From: CAZQFV01 sp964592645
Lineage (GTDB): Bacteria > Chloroflexota > Chloroflexia > DTKN01
DNA: 64,000 nt
Reading direction: 5' to 3'
Assembly (NCBI GenBank): GCA_964592645.1
Contig: CAZQFV010000003.1
Span: forward strand, 124,001 to 188,000
The position numbers and the translations under genes were made by a program. Numbering within the stretch: the stretch's first letter is position 1; each line of letters begins with the position of its first letter. The notes beneath the pieces are model-generated. The model did no database searches. It worked only from the letters and a program-made list of their open reading frames with translations, and was not told the origin of the DNA. Positions 8,260-17,197 of this stretch are shown piece by piece.

Positions 8260-9609
8260 TCATAATGCTCCGATCAACAAGACCACGCTCTCCACGTGGC
8301 AGGTCTGGGGAAAGAGGTCGATCGGCTGGACGCGGGCCAGCTCGTAGCCGCCGGCCTGCAAGACGCGCACATCGCGGGCCAATGTCCCCGGGTGGCAGGA
8401 CACGTAGACGATGCGCCGCGGGCGGGCGGCCAGCACCGCCTGCAGGGCCGCGGGGAGACAGCCGCGGCGCGGAGGATCGAGCAGGACCAGGTCGTAGCGT
8501 TCGCGGCGGGTGGGCAGGACATGCTCCACCAGCCCCCCAATAGGCTCCACGCGCCCCGCTCCCAGGCGGCGGGCGTTCTCCCGCAGGTCGGCCGCGGCCG
8601 CCGGGTGCGCCTCGATCGCCGTGATGTGCTCCACGCCGCCGGCCGGCGGCAGCGACAGCGCCCCCACCCCGGCATAGGCGTCCAGCAGGCGATCGCCGGG
8701 TTGGGGGTCGAGCAGCTCCTGGGCGAGCGCCAGCAGGCGCCGGGCCTGGGGGACATTGACCTGGAAAAAGGCCGTGGGCGAGACGCGCAGCGCGGCCGGC
8801 CCCAGCGCCTCGTAGAGGCAACCCCGGCCGGCCAACGGCCGCACCTCGCGGCCGCGCTCCCAGGCCACCTCGGGGATCCATCCGGCCAGGCGGGCGGCCA
8901 GGTCCTCGGCCCCGCGGCGCGTCCCCCCGTGCAACACGGCCATGGCCCGCGACTCGGCCCAGCTCCAGCGCAACGTCACCCGTTCGGGACGGTCCGCCGC
9001 CGACAGCGCCGCCAGGGCCTCCTGCAGGGTAGGCAGCAGCGCGTCGAGGGCCGGCACCAGGAGGAGGCAGGAGTCCAGCGGGACGATCCCGTGGCTGTGG
9101 GCGGCGTAGAAGCCCGCCTGGCCGGCCGGCGAGACATGCAGCTCGGCCGTGCCGCGGTAGGCCCAGGGCTCTTCCATCCCCAGCGGTGCGGCGACCGGGG
9201 GATCCTCCATCCTCCCCAGGTGTCGGAGCTGCTCCTCGACGATGGTTTGCTTCCAGGCCAGCTGCGCCGGGTAGGCCGCGTACTGCCAATGGCAGCCGCC
9301 GCAGCGGCCAAAGAGGGGACAGGGTGAGGGACGGCGCTCCGGGGAGGGTTGCAGCAGTTGCTCCACGACGCCGCGGGCATAGCCTTTCCGGCGCGCGGTC
9401 AGGCCGACGGTGACGGTCTCCCCGGGCAGCGCCCCCTGGACAAAGACGACCCGTCCCTCGAACCGGCCGACGGCGTCCCCTCCCTGGGCGATCCCCTCCA
9501 GGTGCAGCGCCGGGATACGACACGGCCAGGGCCGTCCGGCATCCCCCGACGGGCCGGCGCATCGGCCCGTTTCGTCTTCTTCCCGGTTCAAGGCGACGTC
9601 TGGATCCAT
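8260..9609 (-). CDS. rlmD: TrmA/RlmD-type RNA m5U methyltransferase
   Basis: This is a class I SAM-dependent RNA (uracil-5)-methyltransferase of 449 residues. The N-terminus carries a TRAM domain (about 33-88, GIAQGGDAVGRFEGRVVFV). Next come the iron-sulfur cysteines CPLFGRCGGC (97, 103, 106), the central domain, and the SAM-binding LLDAYAGVGALSLP near 306. LLDPPRRG and YVSCHPGTLARD follow, the latter holding the catalytic nucleophile Cys (His replaces the usual Asn after it). The family includes RlmC and RlmD (23S rRNA U747/U1939) and TrmA (tRNA U54). The Fe-S cluster and TRAM favour the RlmD or RlmCD type. It starts 18 bp after a histidine kinase gene. Confidence 0.9.
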   Translation of the reverse strand: MDPDVALNREEDETGRCAGPSGDAGRPWPCRIPALHLEGIAQGGDAVGRFEGRVVFVQGALPGETVTVGLTARRKGYARGVVEQLLQPSPERRPSPCPLFGRCGGCHWQYAAYPAQLAWKQTIVEEQLRHLGRMEDPPVAAPLGMEEPWAYRGTAELHVSPAGQAGFYAAHSHGIVPLDSCLLLVPALDALLPTLQEALAALSAADRPERVTLRWSWAESRAMAVLHGGTRRGAEDLAARLAGWIPEVAWERGREVRPLAGRGCLYEALGPAALRVSPTAFFQVNVPQARRLLALAQELLDPQPGDRLLDAYAGVGALSLPPAGGVEHITAIEAHPAAAADLRENARRLGAGRVEPIGGLVEHVLPTRRERYDLVLLDPPRRGCLPAALQAVLAARPRRIVYVSCHPGTLARDVRVLQAGGYELARVQPIDLFPQTCHVESVVLLIGAL

Positions 9610-9627
9610 CGGCGGCCGGCCGCGGCG

Positions 9628-10809
9628 CTAGCCGCAGGCAACCTTGGGTAAGGTGAGGTAAAAGGTGCTGCCCTGGCCAAGCGCCGAACGCACCCCGATC
9701 GAACCGCCGTGGGCTTCGACGATATGCCGGGAGATCGCCAGCCCCAGCCCGGCCCCCCCGTAGGCGCGCGTGGTCGAGCTGTCCACTTGGAAGAAACGCT
9801 CAAAGATCTTCTCATGGTACTGCGGGTCAATGCCGATGCCCGTGTCCGCCACCTCGGCATAGACCACCTGGCCCTCGTCGCGCAGGCGGATGACGACCTG
9901 CCCGCCATAGGGGCTGAACTTGATGGCGTTGTCGATGAGGTGCAGAAAGAGCAGCTTGAGCGACTCCAGGTCTCCCATAATGCTGGGCAGGTCAGCGGGA
10001 ATCGCCGTCGAGACCTGGATGCCCACCGCCGCAGCCCGCTCGGCCAGGGCCTCGACGGTCATGATCACGACATCGCGCAGCGAGACGGGCACCCGCGCGG
10101 GCAGGATCACCCGGCTTTCCTGGAGGAACAGGATGTCGTTGACCCGGCGGATCACCTTCTCCGTGTTCTCGGCAATCACCTGCAGGCACTCTTCCTGAAC
10201 GGGGGTCAGCGGGCCGGCCCGCTGATCCATCAGCAGTTGGACATAGCCCTTGATCGCCGTGAGCGGCGTGCGCAGCTCATGGGAAACGGTCGAGACGAAC
10301 TCGGTCTTGAGCCGATCCAACGTCGTGAGCTGCTCATTGGCCTGCTGCAGCTCGGCTACCTTCTCTTCCAGGTGCGCCACCAGCTTCTGGCTGTACTCCC
10401 GCAGGTAGGCCGGCTCCTCTTCCTCCCCCAGCGCCTCGCGCTTCCCGCCCAGGAACTCGGCCACCTGGTCCGGCAGCCGATCCACATCCACGGGCTTTTG
10501 CAGGTAGCCGTCGCAGCCCGCAACGAGCGTCCGCTCGCGGTCCCCCTCCATGATGGCGCTGGCCGTCAGGGCGACAATGGGGACCCCCTGGAGGGCCGGG
10601 ATGCTCTTCAGCCGCGTGGTGACCTCGAAACCGTCCATGCCGGGGATGTTGATGTCCATCAGGATCAGGTCGGGAGTTTCCTCCTGGGCCTTCTGGATGG
10701 CCCCCAGGCCGTCCTCGACCTCGATCACCCGGTACCCGCACGATTCCAGGATGCGGCGCACCAACAGGCGACTCTCGGGATTGTCCTCAACGTACAGCAC
10801 CTTCTTCAT
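9628..10809 (-). CDS. Receiver-first hybrid histidine kinase
   Basis: This protein of 393 residues has an unusual order. A receiver domain comes first (1-122, acidic VEDN, phospho-acceptor D52 in LILMDINIPGMDG, K105 in LQKP). A coiled coil follows (about 138-165), then HisKA with H177 in FVSTVSHELRTPLTAIKG, and a HATPase_c domain with DNAIKFSPYGG, DTGIGI and GGAGLGLAIS. No transmembrane or sensor domain is present. I start at the ATG of MKKVLYVEDN, which has GAGG 9 nt upstream. An ATG nine bases earlier is possible. The gene overlaps the end of the upstream GAF kinase gene by 23 bp, so the upstream kinase probably feeds phosphate to this receiver. Confidence 0.9.
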   Translation of the reverse strand: MKKVLYVEDNPESRLLVRRILESCGYRVIEVEDGLGAIQKAQEETPDLILMDINIPGMDGFEVTTRLKSIPALQGVPIVALTASAIMEGDRERTLVAGCDGYLQKPVDVDRLPDQVAEFLGGKREALGEEEEPAYLREYSQKLVAHLEEKVAELQQANEQLTTLDRLKTEFVSTVSHELRTPLTAIKGYVQLLMDQRAGPLTPVQEECLQVIAENTEKVIRRVNDILFLQESRVILPARVPVSLRDVVIMTVEALAERAAAVGIQVSTAIPADLPSIMGDLESLKLLFLHLIDNAIKFSPYGGQVVIRLRDEGQVVYAEVADTGIGIDPQYHEKIFERFFQVDSSTTRAYGGAGLGLAISRHIVEAHGGSIGVRSALGQGSTFYLTLPKVACG

Positions 10810-13405
10810 CGGCGGCATCCTCGGCAATTCCATCGATGTCCAGTTCGCTCTCCTCCCCGCCGGGGTGGGTGCGGCGTATGGGCAGGGTGAAGTAGAAAGT
10901 GGAGCCCTCGCCCACCTTGCTCTCGACCCAGATGCTGCCCCCATGGAGCTCCACCAGGGCCCGCGTGATGGTCAGCCCCAGACCGGTCCCGCTAATCTGC
11001 CGAGTGATAGAGTTGTCGGCCCGGTAGAAACGATCAAAGATGTGCGGGATGGCTTCCTCGGGGATGCCGATGCCGTGGTCCTCCACGCGGACGAGCAGGC
11101 AGGGGGGGGCTGTCGGCACCCGCCGCCCCTCGACATCGGCGGGAGCGAGCAGGGCCTCGGCCCGTAGCACGACCTCCCCCCCGTTGGGGGAGTACTTGAC
11201 GGCGTTGCCGATCAGGTTGGTGAGGATCACCCGCAGCTTGTCGCGGTCGGCGTAAAAGGGGGGCGCTTCCGGCGAGACATCGAGCAGCAGCTTGTGGTGT
11301 TCGGACATCAACGCGTCGAGCTGGGTCGACAGGCCGGCCACGACCTGGTAGAAGGTGGCCATGCTCCAGTTCATCCTCATCTTGCCCCGGCTGATCCGCG
11401 AGAGGTTCACCAGGTCGTCGATGAGCCGGGCCAGGTGTTGGGCCTGGTTAAAGATCGATTGCACAAACTCCTGCCGCCGCTCGCGCTTGAAATCGCGCGC
11501 CAGCAACAGCTCGCTGTACCCCAGGATCGAGGTCAGCGGGGAGCGCAGCTCGTGCGAGACCACCGAGATAAAGCCCAGCTTCTCGCGGTCGCTCTCCTCT
11601 TCCTGCCGGGCATCGCGGATCAGGATCACCTGTCCGCTGGGGCGGGTGCTCTCCTCCCCCCAGAGCGGGGCGCCGACCAACCAGAGCCGCCGCCCGGCCT
11701 CCTTGAAATCGAGCCAGCACTCGGCCAGGCCGCGCTCCTGGGAACGGGCCCTCTCCAAGAAGCGGCTCAGCTCGCTCGGGTCGTGCAGCAGCGGCTCGAC
11801 ATACTCCCGCAGGTGCTCGGCCAGGGCGACCCCCTCGGGCAGCGAACCCTCCAGCCCCAGAAAGTGGGAGCTGGCCGGGTTGGCCAGGACCACCCGCAGG
11901 TCCTCGTCGGCGACGATGATCCCCTCGGGGAGGTTGGCCACCAGGCTGGCCAGCCACCGGCGCTGCGACTGGATCTCTTCGAACAGGCGGGCCGTGCCAA
12001 TGGCCACGGCGGTCTGGTCGGCCAGGGACTCGGCCGTCAGGAGCTGTTTCTCGCCGTAGGCATTCAGGCTGTTGCTCTCCAGGTTGAGCACGGCGATCAC
12101 TTCGCCCTGCCACTCGATGGGCACCGTCAGTTGGGAGCGCGTCTCCGGGCGAAAGGCGATATAGTCCTTCTCCTGGCGCACGTCCGAGATCAGGGCCACC
12201 TGGCCCGTCCGGGCCACCCAGCCGACAAGCCCCACATCCCAGGAGAGCGACGGGTTGGCCAGCAGCGCGTCCTCGGCGGTGACATCGTTGGCATAGCCGG
12301 AGAGCGCCTGGACGGAGTACTCGCGGCGCTTGCGGTCGACGGTCATCACGGCCCCGGCGTCGCTGTCGGTCAGCTCCATGGCCTTGAAGAGGAGCAGGCT
12401 GTAGATGCGCCCTTCCTCCATCGCGGCATTGACCTCGCGGCCAAAGGTCAACAGGATATTCTGTTCCTCCAGCCGCCGCTGCAGGGCCTCGAGCTGGCCG
12501 ACCTCGGGGAGCATGCGCTGGACGGCGGCGCTAAGAAGCGGCGCCAGGGCCATGAGCAGGTCCAGGTCGGCCTGGCTAAAGGCCTCGGGCCGGGTATGCA
12601 CCAGGGCCAGGGTGCCGACAACCTGTTCGCCCTGCATCAGGGGGACGCCGATGTAGGAGTTGTACGCGGGCGGGGACTCGGGGCGCTCCGGGCCGGCCGC
12701 CAGGTTGGGCACGAGCAGCGGGGTATGCTGAAAAGCCACCCAGTTGCTGTAGGAATCGACGGTCCCGCCGTGGCCGAGGAAGAGGCGGCTGTTGGCGCAG
12801 CGGACCAAGGGGGCCTCTTGGCGCGAGCCCCACAGGAGCAACTGCCCATCCTCGTGGGGGATGACCTTCTGCAGATTGGCAAAGAGGCGCACGACCAGGG
12901 TGTCCAGGTCGGCGGCGCTGGCCAGGTCCTGGCTGAAGGCAGGGAGGAAGGAAAGGGCCGCCTTGCCGTCGTCGGCCGGCGGGGCCTGGCGCAGGCAGAG
13001 GTTGAGCCAGTGCCGGCGGGCCTGGTGGACGATGGAGTGGAGCAGGTACATGGTCTCCTGCTGCTGCGTGGTAGCGTGGTCGCCGCCCCCGAGTCCCTCC
13101 ACCAGGGAGCGCTCGCAGGCATCCAGGAGGGCGATGGGCTGCAGGGTGCGTTCCTCCAGGCCGCACTTTTCCACCCGTTCCTGTTCCTCTCCCAGGAAAC
13201 GGGCCGCCGGGGCAAAGTCTTTCTCTGCCAGCGCGCACAGCAGGCTGTCCAGGCACCCGGCGATGCGCTTGCCCAGGTTGGCGGAGAGGGTCCGGGCCTC
13301 ACCTTCCAGGCGCAGCCAATAGAAGGCCCGCCCCGCCAGGCGGCCCAAATCCTGTCGGAGGCCCTCCACCACCGCGACGCTGCCAGTTCCATTCCGATTG
13401 TTCAT
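10787..13405 (-). CDS. Multi-sensor histidine kinase (GAF-GAF-PAS-HisKA-HATPase)
   Basis: This is a soluble sensor kinase of 872 residues. A helical N-terminus (1-150) of unclear fold leads to a GAF domain (about 165-300), a second GAF domain (about 315-475, ending VLNLESNSLNAYGEKQLL), a PAS domain (about 485-600, NLPEGIIVADEDLRVVLANP), HisKA with H618 in SVVSHELRSPLTSILG, and HATPase_c (NAVKYSPNGG, DHGIGIPEEAI, GTGLGLTI). No membrane segments are seen, so the signal should be intracellular. Its own promoter lies at 13441-13469. Its stop lies inside the following receiver-kinase gene, which argues for one signalling pair. The output of this cascade is not visible. Confidence 0.92.
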   Translation of the reverse strand: MNNRNGTGSVAVVEGLRQDLGRLAGRAFYWLRLEGEARTLSANLGKRIAGCLDSLLCALAEKDFAPAARFLGEEQERVEKCGLEERTLQPIALLDACERSLVEGLGGGDHATTQQQETMYLLHSIVHQARRHWLNLCLRQAPPADDGKAALSFLPAFSQDLASAADLDTLVVRLFANLQKVIPHEDGQLLLWGSRQEAPLVRCANSRLFLGHGGTVDSYSNWVAFQHTPLLVPNLAAGPERPESPPAYNSYIGVPLMQGEQVVGTLALVHTRPEAFSQADLDLLMALAPLLSAAVQRMLPEVGQLEALQRRLEEQNILLTFGREVNAAMEEGRIYSLLLFKAMELTDSDAGAVMTVDRKRREYSVQALSGYANDVTAEDALLANPSLSWDVGLVGWVARTGQVALISDVRQEKDYIAFRPETRSQLTVPIEWQGEVIAVLNLESNSLNAYGEKQLLTAESLADQTAVAIGTARLFEEIQSQRRWLASLVANLPEGIIVADEDLRVVLANPASSHFLGLEGSLPEGVALAEHLREYVEPLLHDPSELSRFLERARSQERGLAECWLDFKEAGRRLWLVGAPLWGEESTRPSGQVILIRDARQEEESDREKLGFISVVSHELRSPLTSILGYSELLLARDFKRERRQEFVQSIFNQAQHLARLIDDLVNLSRISRGKMRMNWSMATFYQVVAGLSTQLDALMSEHHKLLLDVSPEAPPFYADRDKLRVILTNLIGNAVKYSPNGGEVVLRAEALLAPADVEGRRVPTAPPCLLVRVEDHGIGIPEEAIPHIFDRFYRADNSITRQISGTGLGLTITRALVELHGGSIWVESKVGEGSTFYFTLPIRRTHPGGEESELDIDGIAEDAADEEGAVR

Positions 13406-13440
13406 GGCCGTTCTCGGGGCGCCGTGCGCTTGTGGGAGCC

Positions 13441-13469
13441 ATTATAGCATGGAAAGCAGGCCGGGGCAA
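13441..13469 (-). promoter_or_regulatory. Sigma-70 promoter for the histidine kinase pair
   Basis: The minus-strand reading is -35 TTGCCC, a 17-bp spacer and a perfect -10 TATAAT. It lies about 35 bp upstream of the ATG at 13405 and directly after the radical SAM gene on the same strand. Confidence 0.8.
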
Positions 13470-13473
13470 TAGC

Positions 13474-14352
13474 CTAGCCCAACTCTCCGTACACCTGCCC
13501 CGGCCCCAGGAGGTTGGGGAACCGCTCGCGCAGCGCCTCGCGCGCCCGGTAGCAGAGGTGGCACCCCTCGACATAGCCATCCTCGTGGGGCAGGTCGTAG
13601 CGCCGGACGAGCGCGGCCGGCCCTCCCGCCAGCAGCGGGCCGACGATGGGATGCGCCGGCGGGTCGTAGGCGGCAAAGAGCGCGTCGAGCGGCCTCTCGC
13701 GGACGTTCCCCAGCAGCAGCCCCTGGCAGAGGTGGACGTTGCCCAAGGCGTCGATGTGCACCCGTCCGGGGTCGGCCAGGTTCTCATGGGGGCACTCCTT
13801 GAGCGTCTCCCAGGGCTGCCGGGGCATCCCGCCGGCCAGCTTCTCCGCGGCCCGGCCGCGGTAGCGGATCGGGCCGGCCGCCGCCGGCTGCTCGGCACAG
13901 GGCTGGGCGATAGAGATGGCGCCGACCGCCAGCCCCAGCCGCAGCGCGGCATCCCGGGCGTGGCGGTACTCCGGCGTCTCGGCCTCCTCCCCGTGGAAGA
14001 GGTCCGTGCTCAGGGTCAGGTCCACCAGGCGCAGTGCTCCCAGCGGGCGCAACGCGCCCTCGGCTTCCTCGTCGCCGATGGCCCAGTAGGCGTTGGTGAC
14101 GACCCCCGTATCGAAGCCGGCCTGCGCCGCCAGGAGCATCCCCTCGGCGAGCAGCGGGTAGTAGAGGAACGGCTCGCCGCCCTCGAAGTAGACGACGCGC
14201 ACCGTGCCCATCCGGCAGGCGCCTTCCAGGATCGCGCGGATGAGGTCCAGGGTCATCGTCCCCGTGGCCCGGGGGCTCCCCCAGACAAAGCAGTGATCGC
14301 ACTCGTGCTCGCAGCGGTAGGTGAGCAGCAGGTGAACACCCTCCAGGGCCAT
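13474..14352 (-). CDS. Radical SAM protein
   Basis: This is a radical SAM enzyme of 292 residues. The [4Fe-4S]/SAM-binding CxxxCxxC is CEHECDHC (14-21), followed by FEGGEP (SAM-contacting GGE). A cysteine-bearing C-terminal half (KECPHENL, HLCQGLLLGNV, EGCHLCYRA) resembles a degenerate SPASM or twitch region that may hold an auxiliary cluster. The reaction is unknown. SPASM-type enzymes often modify peptides or mature cofactors, but no precursor peptide is obvious nearby. The ATG has GGAGG 7 nt upstream. It lies 49 bp after a solute-binding lipoprotein gene, in a run with two GNAT acetyltransferases. Confidence 0.85.
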   Translation of the reverse strand: MALEGVHLLLTYRCEHECDHCFVWGSPRATGTMTLDLIRAILEGACRMGTVRVVYFEGGEPFLYYPLLAEGMLLAAQAGFDTGVVTNAYWAIGDEEAEGALRPLGALRLVDLTLSTDLFHGEEAETPEYRHARDAALRLGLAVGAISIAQPCAEQPAAAGPIRYRGRAAEKLAGGMPRQPWETLKECPHENLADPGRVHIDALGNVHLCQGLLLGNVRERPLDALFAAYDPPAHPIVGPLLAGGPAALVRRYDLPHEDGYVEGCHLCYRAREALRERFPNLLGPGQVYGELG

Positions 14353-14401
14353 GGCTTACCTCCAAGATAGGCGTCGACCGGCAATCGCTCCCTGCATCTT
14401 G

Positions 14402-16180
14402 CTACTCTTCCCAGTACCAGCGCTCGACGTTCCAAAGCGGGTTCGGCGTCTCCCAGTTCACCGGCCCCTCCGGGGTGGTGAGCTGGGCGGCGCCGGCCAG
14501 GTAGAGCGGGTCCCCCCAGAGAAAGTAGTAGGGCAGGTCCGCGGCCAGCAGGCGCTGCAGGTCGATATAGACCAGGCGGCGCTGCTCCAGGTCGTAGGCG
14601 CTGCGGCCGGCCAGCAGCAGGGCATCGGCCTCCGCGCTGCGGTAGCCGACAAAGTTGTAGAGGTTCTGCCGCGTGTCTTCCGGGCCCTGCCAGGCCTGGG
14701 AGGAATGAAAGAGGTAGAACTGGTCGGGGTCCGGGCCGAGGTTGCGCCACTGCATGCACAGCGCGTCGAACTCGTAGGGGGGGCGCAGCTTGGCGGCGAT
14801 CACGCTTGGGAAATCGGCGCGGATCACTTCCACCGCCATGCCCACCTGGCCCAGCGTCGCCGACATCTGCAGCGTCGCCGTGATGCGCTCGGGGGAGTCG
14901 GCGCGGACAAAGAGGCGCACGCGCAACGGCCGGCCGTCCTTCTCCAGCACGCCGTCGCCGTTGCCGTCCCGCCAGCCGGCCTCGGCCAACAGTTGGCGCG
15001 CCCGCGGCAGGTCCGCCGCCGGGCGCGGCAGATCGGCATCGTAGGCCCACCCCGGAGGCAGGATAGGGGACCACAGCGGAAGTCCCTCGCCGGCCGTGGC
15101 CGCGGCGACGATGGCTTCCTTGTCCAGGGCCGCGGCCCAGGCCTGCCGCACGAGCGGATCGGCCAGGGGATGGCCTTCCCGCAGGTTGAAGGCCACAAAG
15201 GTATACTGTGGGGCAGCGTAGCGCGCCAGGCGGAGCGGGCTGCGCGGCGGGCTGTCCAGCAGCGAGCGGTAGGAGGCCGGAGGCAACATGGCCACGTGCA
15301 GGTCTCCCTGCCGCAGGGCCGCCTCGACCACCAGGGGGTCCGGGGCCACCAGGAAAGCGACCTCGCCCAGGAAGGGGGCCGCGCCGTGAAAGTAGGGGTT
15401 GGGGAGAAGCACGAGGGCCTCGCCCGGCCGGCGCTCGCGCAGCGCAAAGGGCCCGCTGCCCACCGGGTTCGCCAGGAGGTCCGCCTCCTGCACCTCCTCC
15501 GGCGGCAGGCCGCCCCAGATGTGGCGGGGCAGGATCGGGAAGGCGGCGTCGGTCAACAGGTTGGCCAGGCGCAAGTTGAGGAGGAAGGCCACCGTGCGGG
15601 TCGTGGGCGTGGTGACCGCGGCCACATAGTCGCGCAGGTCGGCCTGCAGGCCGGTGCGGGCCTCGCCGGCCCGCAGCACATCGTAGGTGAAACGCACGTC
15701 GTCCGCCGTGAGGGGCGCCCCGTCGCTCCAGCGCAGGTCGGGGCGCAGGGTGAAGGTCACCACCAGCCCATCTGCCGAGACCGTCCAGCCCTCGGCCAGG
15801 TCCGGCCGGGGCAGCAGGCGGTCGTCCAGGCGGGTCAGGCCGGCGTAGAGCACCCCCCGGAGCCACCCAGACTCGGGCGCGGCGTCCGGGCCGAGCAGGG
15901 TCAGACGGTCCGGGTCGTGCGGCAGGCGCACCGCCAGCCGGCCGCCGATCCGCGGATCGACGGTCGGTTCCGGCGTCGGCGTCGGCGGCGCCGCCGTGGG
16001 TGGGGCCGAAGGCGTGGCCGTCGGCGGCGGCAGGGGCGGCGAGCAGCCGGCCAGGAGTACCAGCGCGAGGAGTATCGCCGGGAAGCGGGCGATTCGGGAG
16101 CCGGGATATTTCCGGCAGAAAGCCCCGGGATGCTCTCGTACACCAATTCCCAGCGTCAGCGGCGAGAAGTCCCTAGGCAT
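14402..16180 (-). CDS. Peptide/nickel-type ABC substrate-binding lipoprotein (SBP_bac_5)
   Basis: This is a family 5 extracytoplasmic solute-binding protein of 592 residues, the DppA/OppA class. A lipobox LVLLAGC places the acylated cysteine at residue 46, followed by a Pro/Thr-rich linker. The SBP_bac_5 body includes LRPDLRWSDGAPLTADDVRFTYD, NPVGSGPFALRE and NPYFHGAAPFL. The 28 residues before the hydrophobic core are long for a signal peptide, so a downstream start is possible. No permease or ATPase genes are adjacent, so this is an orphan binding protein in the window. It starts 18 bp after a GNAT gene and is followed by the radical SAM gene. Confidence 0.9.
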   Translation of the reverse strand: MPRDFSPLTLGIGVREHPGAFCRKYPGSRIARFPAILLALVLLAGCSPPLPPPTATPSAPPTAAPPTPTPEPTVDPRIGGRLAVRLPHDPDRLTLLGPDAAPESGWLRGVLYAGLTRLDDRLLPRPDLAEGWTVSADGLVVTFTLRPDLRWSDGAPLTADDVRFTYDVLRAGEARTGLQADLRDYVAAVTTPTTRTVAFLLNLRLANLLTDAAFPILPRHIWGGLPPEEVQEADLLANPVGSGPFALRERRPGEALVLLPNPYFHGAAPFLGEVAFLVAPDPLVVEAALRQGDLHVAMLPPASYRSLLDSPPRSPLRLARYAAPQYTFVAFNLREGHPLADPLVRQAWAAALDKEAIVAAATAGEGLPLWSPILPPGWAYDADLPRPAADLPRARQLLAEAGWRDGNGDGVLEKDGRPLRVRLFVRADSPERITATLQMSATLGQVGMAVEVIRADFPSVIAAKLRPPYEFDALCMQWRNLGPDPDQFYLFHSSQAWQGPEDTRQNLYNFVGYRSAEADALLLAGRSAYDLEQRRLVYIDLQRLLAADLPYYFLWGDPLYLAGAAQLTTPEGPVNWETPNPLWNVERWYWEE

Positions 16181-16198
16181 CGCGGTTCACCTGGTTTT

Positions 16199-17062
16199 CT
16201 ACCCCCGCAACCGGCGCTCATAGATCCACACTTCCTGGTCCCACGATGGCTCGTAGCCGGCCTCGCGCACGGCCTCCTCGATCGACTCCAGAGCGGGGAG
16301 CACAACCTGGACACGGGGGTGGCCCAGCTCCAGGGCCAGGGCGCGCATCCGGCCGGCCAGCTCGCTCACGGCGACGGCGTTGCCGCCGAGAAAGCCCAGA
16401 CGCAGGCTGTCTCCCGGCGCGGAGGGCCAGGCCAGGGTCACGGCCACCGGCCGGCCGTCCCGGTACAGGGCATAGGCCTCGCCCTGGACGATGTGCTCGC
16501 GCAGGCGGCCGCCGCGCAGCTCCTGGCAGTGCCAGCCGCCGGCGTAGAGGCCGCCCGAGGCGGCCAGGCCGGCCGCCGTGGCCAGGAGCACCTCGGCGAT
16601 CGAGGCATCCTCCAGCCGCAGCCGTTCGGGCAGCGGGCCGGGCGCGGCCGGCGCCGCGAACTCCATGAACCGGGCCACGCGACGGTAGCCGAAGCGCTCC
16701 GACAGGTTGTGAATGGCCGTGTTGCTGGAAAAGGTGGCGTAGCGGGCCACGCGGGCATAGCGCTTGCGGGCCGTCGTCTCGGCGGCGTCGTACATGGCCT
16801 GGGCGACCCCATGCCCCCGGTAGGCCGGGTTCACCCGCAGCCCCTCCAACCAGGCCTCGGTAGCCGAGATCATCGTCACCTTGCCGGTGCCGACGATCTG
16901 ATCGCCCACGACCGCCACCAACAGGGGGCCGGCGGGGTCGTTCAGCCACTTGTCCCAGACATCGCCGATATAGTCGCCCCACTCGAAGGTGCGCCCGCAA
17001 AAGGAGAGCACCTGCTCGCGATCTTCTTCCCGCGCCGGCCGCACATAGACTTTTTCCGTCAT
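16199..17062 (-). CDS. GNAT-family N-acetyltransferase
   Basis: This is a GNAT acetyltransferase of 287 residues. The N-terminal domain begins TEKVYVRPAREEDREQVLSF and has the acetyl-CoA loop VNPAYRGHGVAQAMYDAAE (motif A, R/QxxGxG-like), followed by NTAIHNLSERFGYRR, a typical GNAT C-terminal strand. The second half (from about 150) is a weaker GNAT-like or lineage-specific domain. I start at the second ATG, because GGAAGG lies 9 nt upstream and the first ATG would overlap it. The protein is a paralogue of the product of 17194-18081: both begin VRPAR(E/P)ED and contain a WLxDPAGP motif. The acyl acceptor is unknown. Confidence 0.87.
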   Translation of the reverse strand: MTEKVYVRPAREEDREQVLSFCGRTFEWGDYIGDVWDKWLNDPAGPLLVAVVGDQIVGTGKVTMISATEAWLEGLRVNPAYRGHGVAQAMYDAAETTARKRYARVARYATFSSNTAIHNLSERFGYRRVARFMEFAAPAAPGPLPERLRLEDASIAEVLLATAAGLAASGGLYAGGWHCQELRGGRLREHIVQGEAYALYRDGRPVAVTLAWPSAPGDSLRLGFLGGNAVAVSELAGRMRALALELGHPRVQVVLPALESIEEAVREAGYEPSWDQEVWIYERRLRG

Positions 17063-17107
17063 CGCCGCCATCCTTCCAATGAACCTTCAATGGCCCCGAA
17101 TGTGGAT

Positions 17108-17197
17108 CTAGTCGCCATGCTCCCCCCACGTCTGGGCCGTGAAGGCCAGCGCCGCTTCCCGGTCCTCCGCGCGCGCCGGGCGCACCTCCAACGTCAT
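17108..17197 (-). pseudogene. Truncated GNAT gene (first 29 codons only)
   Basis: The reading frame starts with an ATG that overlaps the TGA of the upstream acetyltransferase gene (ATGA). It encodes TLEVRPARAEDREAALAFTAQ and then TWGEHGD before a TAG. This matches the N-terminus of both neighbouring GNAT proteins (VRPAR..ED) up to the point where they continue with DY. It looks like the stump of a third tandem copy cut short after about 29 codons. It could also be a short coupling peptide that keeps ribosomes on the transcript. Confidence 0.65.

Noticed and set aside
11294..13447. 717-codon plus-strand frame
   Set aside because: It is the mirror of the GAF-GAF-PAS histidine kinase gene, with no recognisable domains. 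GC-rich DNA produces long antisense frames.
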